Below, piece after piece: positions 52,901-59,073 of a stretch of DNA of 64,000 nt. A program made the position numbers and the translations under genes. The notes beneath the pieces are model-generated. The model was given only the letters and a program-made list of their open reading frames with translations. It did not search any database and was not told the origin of the DNA. The stretch is from an uncultured Bacteroidales bacterium (GTDB taxonomy: Bacteria > Bacteroidota > Bacteroidia > Bacteroidales > Bacteroidaceae). The DNA lies in assembly GCA_902801325.1 (NCBI GenBank), contig CADCHQ010000010.1, positions 167,118 to 231,117 of the forward strand, read 5' to 3'. Within the stretch, counting starts at the first letter, position 1; each line of letters opens with the position of its first letter.

Positions 52901-53240
52901 GATGGAGAAGGCCGAAAAGGCTATTCCAGCTTACAATGTTCCGCATGGATGGCAAGGTCGTTCGCTCGATTTGGCACGTACTTGGCTGGCTTTGGGCAAG
53001 AACCAGAAAGGCGAAGAGATAGCTTCGTATGTAGCCAAGACCTCATGCGAGTATCTCGATTGGTATATGAGCCTCTCTTCTCGTTACGCCAATGCTTCTT
53101 CGTTTGACATCCGCACCAACTTCGTCACCTTGCAAGAGGCTGTGGAGTTGCTCGATGCTGCCAATTCGAAGGAAGCCGAAAAGTATCTGAAGCGTCTGCA
53201 GGCTTATTATGCAGCAATGTCTAACGGTGGAGGTCAGTAG
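49902..53240 (+). CDS. DUF2723 integral membrane protein (glycosyltransferase-like fold)
   Basis: 1112 residues. The N-terminal region has the DUF2723 signature (FWDCPEFITTAYKLEVGHPPGAPFFMLTGNL) and about a dozen spans, with more spans near residues 570-680. NQTPMQPRERDYAYAGSFYAYAIW precedes the periplasmic part. The C-terminal half is soluble with FTNGDNDTFPLWYAQE and helical repeats. The family is related to protein O-mannosyltransferases (the Asp-Glu/Asp pair in the first loop, here WDCPE) and is suspected of transferring sugars from lipid carriers. The substrate is unknown. Confidence 0.88.
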   Translation: MKHFRLIDNVLGWVAFLVAAFVYCSTVEPTASFWDCPEFITTAYKLEVGHPPGAPFFMLTGNLFTQLTNDPTRVALMINIMSALMSALCILFLFWSISHLARKLVGTDGQVVTMGQLIAVEASAMVGALVYTFSDTFWFSAVEGEVYAYSSLFTALVFWLMLKWEDHADEPHSDRYLVLIAYLTGLSIGVHLLNLLCLPAIVLVFYYRKFPNANLKGSLIALLLSFALIAAVLYGIVPGIVKVGGWFELLFVNVLGLPFNTGLIIYILLTITAVLWSIWETHRDELHRVRMIVSYALSIGLLGIPFYGYGWSSIVIGIVALIALIFVLQYRKENGYLVSPRLMNTSLLCMLMIMVGYSSYAVIVIRSTANTPMDQNSPEDIFTLGSYLSREQYGDRPLLYGPAYNSQVEMKVEGDYWVPVSTKGAPVYQRKEKATPNEPDRYELLRYNIDYKYGQNMFFPRMYSDRHKQAYEDWMGGVKGRIVEANVAGRTQQIKMPTMGENLYFFLSYQMNFMYWRYFMWNFAGRQNDIQGNGELEHGNWLTGIKWFDNWRLGDQSKLPTELRENKGRNVFYALPLLLGLLGLFWQVYKDPSKKSPLAGQQGGNEGVKQFWVVFFLFFMTGIAIVVYLNQTPMQPRERDYAYAGSFYAYAIWVGLGVAALADWLSKVLRNETISALVASICLLVPVQMASQTWDDHDRSGRYTCRDFGQNYLQSLPKGVNPIIFTNGDNDTFPLWYAQETEEFRTDARVCNLSYLQTDWYIDQMKRPAYDSPSLPISWKRIQYVAGTREGVRVFPDAIQQVMEYYKNDPEAMKEALGENPYELSNIIDRWILNENPELQIIPTDSIVITVDKEAVKRSGMMIADDSIPDVMHISLKGRGTVYKSELMMYEMLARSNWERPLYVAITVGESNYGDLGKNFVREGLADRITPFNTEKSGKTLDSEKTYDNLMNKFKFGGLDNPDIYLDETVMRMCYTHRRIFGQLGQQLLREGKKDKALKLMEKAEKAIPAYNVPHGWQGRSLDLARTWLALGKNQKGEEIASYVAKTSCEYLDWYMSLSSRYANASSFDIRTNFVTLQEAVELLDAANSKEAEKYLKRLQAYYAAMSNGGGQ

Positions 53241-53246
53241 CATACC

Positions 53247-53864
53247 ATGCTGATTGAGCAACCTGCACGCTTTGTTCGCTGGCTCTATCCTCATGCCGTT
53301 TGGCGTATGGATGTCAGGGAACGAGCCGTTTACCTCACGTTTGACGATGGTCCCATTCCGGAGGCCACACCATGGATTTTGGATGTGCTCGACCAATTCA
53401 ATGCCAAGGCAACCTTCTTCATGGTTGGTGATAATGCGAATCGCTATCCCGACTTGTTTCAAGAGGTGAAACGCCGAGGGCATGCTATCGGCAATCACAC
53501 TTATAACCATGTTGGTGGCTTGCGCTGGAGCAGCTGGAAGTATCTCTATAATGTCCATAAGGCAAACGAGATTCTGCAGACCAAGCTATTCCGTCCGCCT
53601 CACGGATGGATGCGTGCCGTTCAGTATCGGACCATGCGCATCTTTGGCTATAAGGTGGTGATGTGGGACCTTGTGACGCGTGACTACAGTCGAAGGCTGA
53701 CGGCAGACGATGTGCTGAATAATGTGAAGCGATATGCGCGTAATGGTTCCATCATAACCTTTCACGATTCGTTGAAAAGCATCGATAAACTGAAAGTAAT
53801 GCTCCCTGAAGCCTTGCAATGGCTCATGGACCAAGGATATGAGTTCCGCACAATTAAAGAGTGA
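53247..53864 (+). CDS. Polysaccharide deacetylase (NodB family)
   Basis: 205 residues with NodB motifs: YLTFDDGPIPE (catalytic Asp and metal Asp), GHAIGNHTYNHVG (metal His pair), LFRPPHGWM and IITFHDSLKS (His). It deacetylates N-acetylated glycans, e.g. peptidoglycan or surface polysaccharide. No signal peptide is apparent, so it could be cytoplasmic or peripheral. It starts 6 bases after the DUF2723 stop and overlaps queG by 26 bases, so the three genes form one unit. Confidence 0.9.
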   Translation: MLIEQPARFVRWLYPHAVWRMDVRERAVYLTFDDGPIPEATPWILDVLDQFNAKATFFMVGDNANRYPDLFQEVKRRGHAIGNHTYNHVGGLRWSSWKYLYNVHKANEILQTKLFRPPHGWMRAVQYRTMRIFGYKVVMWDLVTRDYSRRLTADDVLNNVKRYARNGSIITFHDSLKSIDKLKVMLPEALQWLMDQGYEFRTIKE

Positions 53865-54786
53865 TATAGTAAAAGCCGAGGCCATGCGTCTTGGCTTTTC
53901 ACATTGCGGATTGGCCCCTGCGGAAGAGGTCGATGAGGCATATATGCATCACTATGAACAATGGCTCTCCGAAGGCAGGCAGGCGGAAATGCATTACATG
54001 GAGAATCACCTAGCCTTGCGTCGCGACCCACGTCTGCTCTTGCCGGGAACAAAAACCATAGTTTCCCTGACAATGAGTTACAACCCCGGCGAGAAACCTA
54101 CGCAACCCGCAATTGCTTGGTATGCTCAGGGTTGTGACTACCACGATGTCATTCGTCAGCGTTTGCAGATTCTGTTGCAAGTGCTGGGAGTGGAAGGCCG
54201 TATATGCGTTGATACAGCTCCTGTTATGGAGAAGTATTGGGCTTGGCGTTGTGGACTGGGGTGGATAGGCCGGCACACTCAGCTGGTTGTTCCCCGTGAA
54301 GGTAGCGCTCTTTTCCTGGCTGAATTACTCCTGACGCAAGAGGCCGACCGTTACGACACGCCTATGTACTCCCGTCCGTATCATGAAGGATGTGGGCAAT
54401 GTCGGCGTTGCATCGAATCTTGCCCTACATCAGCTCTTTCGGATGAAGGCATTGATGCCCGTCGTTGTCTGTCGTATCTGACAATTGAGCATCGTGGACC
54501 GCTGCCAGATGAGTCGTACCGGCATTTGTCGGAATGCTTTTACGGATGCGACCGCTGTCTGCGTGCTTGTCCACATCTCTCTCATGAGGCAACCCCTGTT
54601 GCGGATTTCATTCCCTCTGACGAATTACTTGCTATGTCTCCAGGCGATTGGCTTCAACTTAGTCCCGTGCAGTATCAGTCTCTCTTTCGCGGTTCGGCTG
54701 TTAAGCGAGCAAAGTACGAAGGACTGATGCGAAACATTCAAGTTAATAATTTAGTTCACAAATCATTACACGAATCCGACAATTAA
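53839..54786 (+). CDS. queG: Epoxyqueuosine reductase
   Basis: 315 residues. It shows the family start (GFSHCGLAPAEEVDEAYMHHY), RDPRLLLPGTKTIVSLTMSYNP, the cobalamin-binding region (CVDTAPVMEKYWAWRCGLGWIGRHT) and two ferredoxin-like motifs, CGQCRRCIESCP near residue 185 and CDRCLRACP near 237. It reduces epoxyqueuosine to queuosine in tRNA using cobalamin. It is thus a likely user of the B12 made by the cluster in this window. The start overlaps the deacetylase gene by 26 bases. Confidence 0.95.
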   Translation: MSSAQLKSDIVKAEAMRLGFSHCGLAPAEEVDEAYMHHYEQWLSEGRQAEMHYMENHLALRRDPRLLLPGTKTIVSLTMSYNPGEKPTQPAIAWYAQGCDYHDVIRQRLQILLQVLGVEGRICVDTAPVMEKYWAWRCGLGWIGRHTQLVVPREGSALFLAELLLTQEADRYDTPMYSRPYHEGCGQCRRCIESCPTSALSDEGIDARRCLSYLTIEHRGPLPDESYRHLSECFYGCDRCLRACPHLSHEATPVADFIPSDELLAMSPGDWLQLSPVQYQSLFRGSAVKRAKYEGLMRNIQVNNLVHKSLHESDN

Positions 54787-54790
54787 GTTG

Positions 54791-54798
54791 TAACTTTG
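54791..54798 (+). promoter_or_regulatory. -7 element for ilvD
   Basis: TAACTTTG, 43 bases before the ilvD ATG, matches the Bacteroidetes -7 box. There is no TTTG at the -33 distance. Confidence 0.5.
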
Positions 54799-54840
54799 TA
54801 CCCGAAATATTAAAGACTTACTAATAACATAATCATAAAG

Positions 54841-56664
54841 ATGAAACATCAGTTGCGTAGTGCCGTTTGTACTGAAGGCAGGCGAATGGCTGGAGCCCGG
54901 GCTCTGTGGGTTGCCAATGGAATGAAACGTGAACAGTTCGGTAAGCCCATCATTGCCGTAGTGAATTCATTTACCCAGTTTGTGCCTGGCCACACCCATT
55001 TGCATGAGGCTGGTCAGATTGTCAAGGCTGAGATAGAACGGATGGGATGCTATGCGGCTGAGTTTAACACGATTGCCATTGATGATGGTATCGCTATGGG
55101 TCACGATGGCATGCTGTATTCCTTGCCCAGTCGCGACATTATTGCCGATTCCGTAGAGTATATGGTTAATGCCCACAAGGCCGATGCCATGATTTGCATT
55201 TCCAATTGTGATAAGATAACGCCGGGAATGCTCATGGCGGCTATGCGTCTCAATATTCCTGCCATTTTTGTCAGCGGTGGCCCAATGGAGGCAGGAAAGT
55301 ACAAGGGCGAGAACCTTGACCTTATCGCAGCTATGGTTAAAGGTGCCGACCCAACCGTTTCCGATGAAGAACTTACAGAAGTAGAGAATCGCGCATGTCC
55401 GGGATGCGGCTGTTGTTCGGGTATGTTTACGGCCAATTCCATGAACAACCTGACAGAAGCCATCGGACTTTCACTTCCTGGTAATGGAACGATATTGGCC
55501 ACTCACAAGAATCGTGTGCGCCTCATGCAGCAAGCGGCTCGCCAGATTGTACAAAATGCTTTGGCTTATTACGAGCAAGGCGACGAAAGCGTGTTGCCTC
55601 GTTCCATCGCTACGCGTCAGGCTTTCCTCAATGCGATGACTCTCGATATTGCAATGGGAGGCTCTACGAACACGATACTCCATTTGCTTGCTATTGCTCA
55701 GGAAGCAGGTGTTGACTTTAAGATGAGTGACATCGATGCTTTGAGTCGTCGGACGCCTTGCCTTTGCAAACTTGCTCCCAACACCCAAAAGTATTCCGTT
55801 CAGGAATGTGGCCGTGCTGGTGGTATGCTGGCTATCTTAGGTGAGTTGGCTAAGGGCGGTCTCGTGGACACCTCTGTGAAAAGGGTCAATTGTGCCACAC
55901 TTGGTGAAGACATCTGTCGCTACGCGATAATTAATAATGAAGAATTAAGAATGACGGTCGATGGCGGCCTTTCGCCTTGGGACATCTATACCAGCGCGCC
56001 TGCAGGCCGTTTCTGCAATCAATTAGGCGCACAGGAAACCTATTATGAGAGCCTTGACACCGATCGTGCAGACGGTTGCATCCGTGACATTGAACACGCC
56101 TATACCAAGGATGGCGGTTTGGCAGTGCTCTTCGGTAATATTGCCCAGGACGGTTGTGTGGTGAAGACGGCAGGCGTTGATCCCTCAATCTGGCACTTTG
56201 AAGGACCGGCAGTCGTGTTCGATAGTCAGGAAGATGCCTGTGAGGGCATTCTCAGTGGTCGGGTTCATAAGGGTGACTGTGTAGTCATCACGCACGAAGG
56301 ACCCAAGGGAGGTCCTGGTATGCAGGAGATGCTTTACCCCACGTCGTACATCAAGTCGATGCACATGGGCAAGGAGTGTGCGCTCATTACCGATGGCCGT
56401 TTCTCGGGTGGCACAAGTGGCTTGAGCGTTGGACACATTTCTCCCGAAGCCGCAAGCGGTGGCAGTATCGGAAAGATTAAGGATGGTGACATCATTGTCA
56501 TCGACATTCCGTCTCGCAGCATCAATGTTAAGCTTAGTGACGAGGAACTTGCCGCTCGCCCCATGCAGCCCTTGCGTCGCAATCGAGTGGTAAGCAAGTC
56601 CCTCCGTGCTTATGCGCAAAGCGTGAGCTCGGCAGACAAAGGTGCTGTTCGCCTCATCGACTGA
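54841..56664 (+). CDS. ilvD: Dihydroxy-acid dehydratase
   Basis: 607 residues with the E. coli-like class pattern: [41 protein letters not shown] (cluster Cys), [18 protein letters not shown] (cluster Cys) and [11 protein letters not shown] near the end. It dehydrates dihydroxy acids to make branched-chain 2-oxo acids. An AT-rich repeat-like stretch encodes INNEELRMT near residue 365. The last codons and stop form part of a 38-base sequence duplicated 821 bases downstream. No other ilv genes are adjacent. Confidence 0.97.
   Translation: MKHQLRSAVCTEGRRMAGARALWVANGMKREQFGKPIIAVVNSFTQFVPGHTHLHEAGQIVKAEIERMGCYAAEFNTIAIDDGIAMGHDGMLYSLPSRDIIADSVEYMVNAHKADAMICISNCDKITPGMLMAAMRLNIPAIFVSGGPMEAGKYKGENLDLIAAMVKGADPTVSDEELTEVENRACPGCGCCSGMFTANSMNNLTEAIGLSLPGNGTILATHKNRVRLMQQAARQIVQNALAYYEQGDESVLPRSIATRQAFLNAMTLDIAMGGSTNTILHLLAIAQEAGVDFKMSDIDALSRRTPCLCKLAPNTQKYSVQECGRAGGMLAILGELAKGGLVDTSVKRVNCATLGEDICRYAIINNEELRMTVDGGLSPWDIYTSAPAGRFCNQLGAQETYYESLDTDRADGCIRDIEHAYTKDGGLAVLFGNIAQDGCVVKTAGVDPSIWHFEGPAVVFDSQEDACEGILSGRVHKGDCVVITHEGPKGGPGMQEMLYPTSYIKSMHMGKECALITDGRFSGGTSGLSVGHISPEAASGGSIGKIKDGDIIVIDIPSRSINVKLSDEELAARPMQPLRRNRVVSKSLRAYAQSVSSADKGAVRLID
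55927..55953. repeat. AT-rich repeat-like stretch inside ilvD
   Basis: ATTAATAATGAAGAATTAAG resembles the dispersed AATGAATTA intergenic repeats and is read in frame as INNEELR. Its origin as an inserted repeat is an inference. Confidence 0.4.
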
Positions 56665-56670
56665 TTGCGT
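56633..56670 (+). repeat. 38-base direct repeat, left copy (3' end of ilvD)
   Basis: Begins CAGACAAAGGTGCTGTTCGC and ends CTGATTGCGT; it includes the ilvD stop codon. An identical copy lies at 57454-57491. The two bracket higBA. Confidence 0.92.
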
Positions 56671-56703
56671 TGAATCGCAAAAGTTCGAAAAAACAGATTC
56701 GAT

Positions 56704-56713
56704 ATTTTGCGAA
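56704..56713. repeat. Left 10-base inverted repeat of the higBA insert
   Basis: ATTTTGCGAA is the reverse complement of 57438-57447. It covers the -33 box of the higBA promoter, so it may be an operator as well as an element end. Confidence 0.55.
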
Positions 56714-56737
56714 TTTGAAAACTATTGCATACCTTTG
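56706..56737 (+). promoter_or_regulatory. Bacteroidetes promoter for higBA
   Basis: TTTG (56706-56709), a 20-base gap and TACCTTTG (56730-56737), 20 bases before the toxin ATG. Palindromic ATTCG/CGAAT sequence around the -33 box could bind the antitoxin. Confidence 0.7.
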
Positions 56738-56757
56738 CAGGAGTAAATGAATGCAGT

Positions 56758-57075
56758 ATGGTTGTAACCTTCAATGAGGACTATCTGGAGAACCTTTATA
56801 CAAAGGGGCAGACAGGACTGAAGAAATTCAAGTTCCAGCCTCAGGTCGTCAGGGGGTATCAGAAGGCTGTCAAGATATTGATTCAGGCAAGTCGCATAGA
56901 GGATTTGTTCCCGTTCAAGTCGCTTCATTTCGAGGCATTACATGGCGATAAAGATGGGCGCTTTTCAGTAAGGGCTAACGATCAGTACCGCGTGGAATTC
57001 ACGGTAGAGCAGACGACAGACGAACCTGTTATTACCATCTGCAACATTATGGAATTGTCGAATCATTACAAGTAA
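56758..57075 (+). CDS. higB: RelE/HigB-family toxin
   Basis: 105 residues from the ATG at 56758. An in-frame ATG at 56725 exists but overlaps the -7 box, so it is unlikely. The fold is suggested by YQKAVKILIQASRIEDLFPFKSLHFEAL and the C-terminal GRFSVRANDQYRVEF strand, typical of RelE/HigB mRNA interferases (basic residues and R..QYRV). It would cut mRNA on the ribosome when not bound by antitoxin. The gene precedes its antitoxin by 12 bases, as in higBA. It lies in an insert flanked by 38-base direct repeats. Confidence 0.85.
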   Translation: MVVTFNEDYLENLYTKGQTGLKKFKFQPQVVRGYQKAVKILIQASRIEDLFPFKSLHFEALHGDKDGRFSVRANDQYRVEFTVEQTTDEPVITICNIMELSNHYK

Positions 57076-57087
57076 AGGAGACGCAGT

Positions 57088-57432
57088 ATGATTACAATTA
57101 ATAACATTGCTTCGAATAGAATTGCAAACAACATGGTTTCGTCGGAATTGATACATCCGGGCGAGATGATTAAGGATGAAATCGTGGCTCGTGGACTGAC
57201 GCAGAAGGAACTGGCTCAGCAGATGGGAGTCTCGTACACCGTGTTCAATGAGGTGTTGAACGGCAAGCGTCCCGTCACAACGGAGTATGCCCTTCTGCTC
57301 GAAGCCGCGCTGGGGATAGATGCAAACATCTGGATAGGTCTTCAGACATCGTATAACATACAAAGAGCAAAAAGCAACCGCACTTTCATGCAGCGTTTGG
57401 AAAAAGTCCGCAAATATGCAGCGATATTCTAA
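57088..57432 (+). CDS. higA: HigA-family XRE antitoxin
   Basis: 114 residues with the HigA pattern: ELIHPGEMIKDEIVARGLTQKELAQQMGV (helix-turn-helix near residues 35-60), SYTVFNEVLNGKRPVTTEYALLLEAALG and a C-terminal ANIWIGLQTSYNIQRAK. It should bind and neutralise HigB and repress the promoter upstream. Start ATG is preceded by AAGGAG, a good ribosome site. 12 bases separate it from the toxin gene. Confidence 0.9.
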   Translation: MITINNIASNRIANNMVSSELIHPGEMIKDEIVARGLTQKELAQQMGVSYTVFNEVLNGKRPVTTEYALLLEAALGIDANIWIGLQTSYNIQRAKSNRTFMQRLEKVRKYAAIF

Positions 57433-57437
57433 AGCAT

Positions 57438-57447
57438 TTCGCAAAAT
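57438..57447. repeat. Right 10-base inverted repeat of the higBA insert
   Basis: TTCGCAAAAT is the reverse complement of 56704-56713 and lies just after the higA stop, inside the right 38-base repeat. Confidence 0.5.
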
Positions 57448-57453
57448 AAAGAA

Positions 57454-57491
57454 CAGACAAAGGTGCTGTTCGCCTCATCGACTGATTGCGT
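57454..57491 (+). repeat. 38-base direct repeat, right copy
   Basis: An exact copy of 56633-56670. It is followed by the presumed original ilvD downstream DNA, including a terminator at 57563-57599. Confidence 0.92.
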
Positions 57492-57562
57492 GGTCAAATC
57501 CTTAAAATAGCGCTTTTCCACCCCCCTTCGAATCTCTTTTCCATGGGTCGGGGATGACAGAT

Positions 57563-57599
57563 ATCGGCAGATGTCCTTTATTTACGGACTTCTGCCGAT
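57563..57599 (+). terminator. Rho-independent terminator, probably original to ilvD
   Basis: ATCGGCAG and CTGCCGAT, with inner GTCC/GGAC, form a strong hairpin followed by GTTTCTTTG. Its place after the right 38-base repeat fits it having ended the ilvD transcript before higBA was inserted. Confidence 0.7.
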
Positions 57600-57656
57600 G
57601 TTTCTTTGTATGTATTTTTCCATGGGGTAAGTGATACAAGCAAAGATAAAAACACC

Positions 57657-57664
57657 TAACTTTG
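57657..57664 (+). promoter_or_regulatory. -7 element for the TPR regulator gene
   Basis: TAACTTTG, 22 bases before the ATG. No clear TTTG at -33. Confidence 0.5.
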
Positions 57665-57686
57665 CAGCAGGAAATGATAAAAACAC

Positions 57687-59054
57687 ATGAAGAACGCTCG
57701 TTTTCTGCTATTGTTGTTCACGCTGATGTTCCTCGTCAGTTGCAGGGAAGCCACGAAGGAGACAGCCCTGATGCTCTATGAGCAAGCCCTTGAGGCGAAC
57801 GCTCACGACAGCATCCGCCAGAGCGAGCAATTGCTTCATCGTGCCATTCGGACGGCAAAGGCGGAAGGCGACCACCACACGCTCTATCTCTCCCAGTTGC
57901 AACTGGCCCAGTCGCTCTCGTGGGGCAATGCTGATGCTGCACTCGATATGGTTCGTCAGGCGCTCGACACCTACAAGCAGCACCCCGACAAAGCGCGCAA
58001 CCACATCATCATCCTCGACTACATAGCCACATACGCGTCGCAACGCGCATATAATAATGATACCAGTTTCGACGAAGCTTTGCGTTACGCACAGGAGGCT
58101 CACCGCCTGTCGAAAGCCGAAGGCGACAGCACTCTCGTCAGTCAGACGCTGACCACGCTGGCCAACATCTACTGGGCAATGGAACAATTCCCTCAGGCTC
58201 TCACCCATGCACGCGAAGCCACCCGTCTGGCTCCCCCTGACCTCCTGCTTGGAGCACAGCAAGTGCTGGGGCGTTGTCTGGTGAGTTGCGACTCCCTTAG
58301 CGAGGCCGAGAACGTGTATCGCAGCATGGATTATGGCGACGACATTCAGGCAGCCTACATTGTGGAGAGCAACCTGGCAAAACTGGCTCTTCGCCGCAAC
58401 GATGCCGAAGCCGCTGAGACGGCCATCGACGAAGCCTTCGAACGAGCCGAGACGCTCTATTTCAAGGCTCTCGGTCAGAAAGACGACTATTACCAAGCCT
58501 CGCTTCGGCAGGACAGGGAGAACGAGCGTCTGCGCTATCGTCAACGCCTGCAGGGCATCCTGCTCGCAGGCGGTCTGCTGCTGCTCATCGCTTTGGCGGT
58601 TGTAGTCCGCAGGGAGATAGTGTCGCGTAGGCGCGAAAAGGCATTCCTTCGTCAGGAAGTAGAGACCCAGCGCGAACAACTGCGCCAGCGCGATGCTTCC
58701 GTCGATTTTCTGAAGGGCATCATCTACCAGCGCTCCGAGGTCGTGCAGAAGCTCTCTACCCATCCCGACCGCCACATCGTGCTCACCGACAAGGAATGGG
58801 AGGAGGTGGAGCACATGCTCGACATCATCGACAACGGCCGTCTTACCCGTCTGCGAGAGGAATACCCCGATATGAAGGAAGAAGACGTGCAACTCTGTAT
58901 CCTTACTCGTTTGCAACTTACCAACCGCACCATCGGCAACGTCTATGCCATCAGCATCTCTGCCGTGCAGCACCGCAAGCTGAGACTGAAGAAAGAGGTC
59001 TTTGGGGAGAACGATCCCGACATCACACTCGAACAGGTACTGGAAAAGATATAA
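57687..59054 (+). CDS. Lipobox/TM TPR protein with C-terminal DNA-binding-like domain
   Basis: 455 residues. A hydrophobic N-terminus ends with a lipobox-like LVSC (Cys19). Tetratricopeptide-like helical pairs follow to about residue 270, then one membrane span near 290-308 (GILLAGGLLLLIALAVVV) and a coiled-coil-like basic segment (REIVSRRREKAFLRQEVETQREQLRQRD). The last 100 residues contain LTNRTIGNVYAISISAVQHRKLRLKKEVF, resembling a helix-turn-helix. This layout is known from Bacteroidetes membrane-bound regulators that sense envelope signals. It lies 19 bases before the Por-sorted protein gene and probably controls or belongs to that operon. Confidence 0.72.
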   Translation: MKNARFLLLLFTLMFLVSCREATKETALMLYEQALEANAHDSIRQSEQLLHRAIRTAKAEGDHHTLYLSQLQLAQSLSWGNADAALDMVRQALDTYKQHPDKARNHIIILDYIATYASQRAYNNDTSFDEALRYAQEAHRLSKAEGDSTLVSQTLTTLANIYWAMEQFPQALTHAREATRLAPPDLLLGAQQVLGRCLVSCDSLSEAENVYRSMDYGDDIQAAYIVESNLAKLALRRNDAEAAETAIDEAFERAETLYFKALGQKDDYYQASLRQDRENERLRYRQRLQGILLAGGLLLLIALAVVVRREIVSRRREKAFLRQEVETQREQLRQRDASVDFLKGIIYQRSEVVQKLSTHPDRHIVLTDKEWEEVEHMLDIIDNGRLTRLREEYPDMKEEDVQLCILTRLQLTNRTIGNVYAISISAVQHRKLRLKKEVFGENDPDITLEQVLEKI

Positions 59055-59073
59055 ACGATAAAAATATACAACT

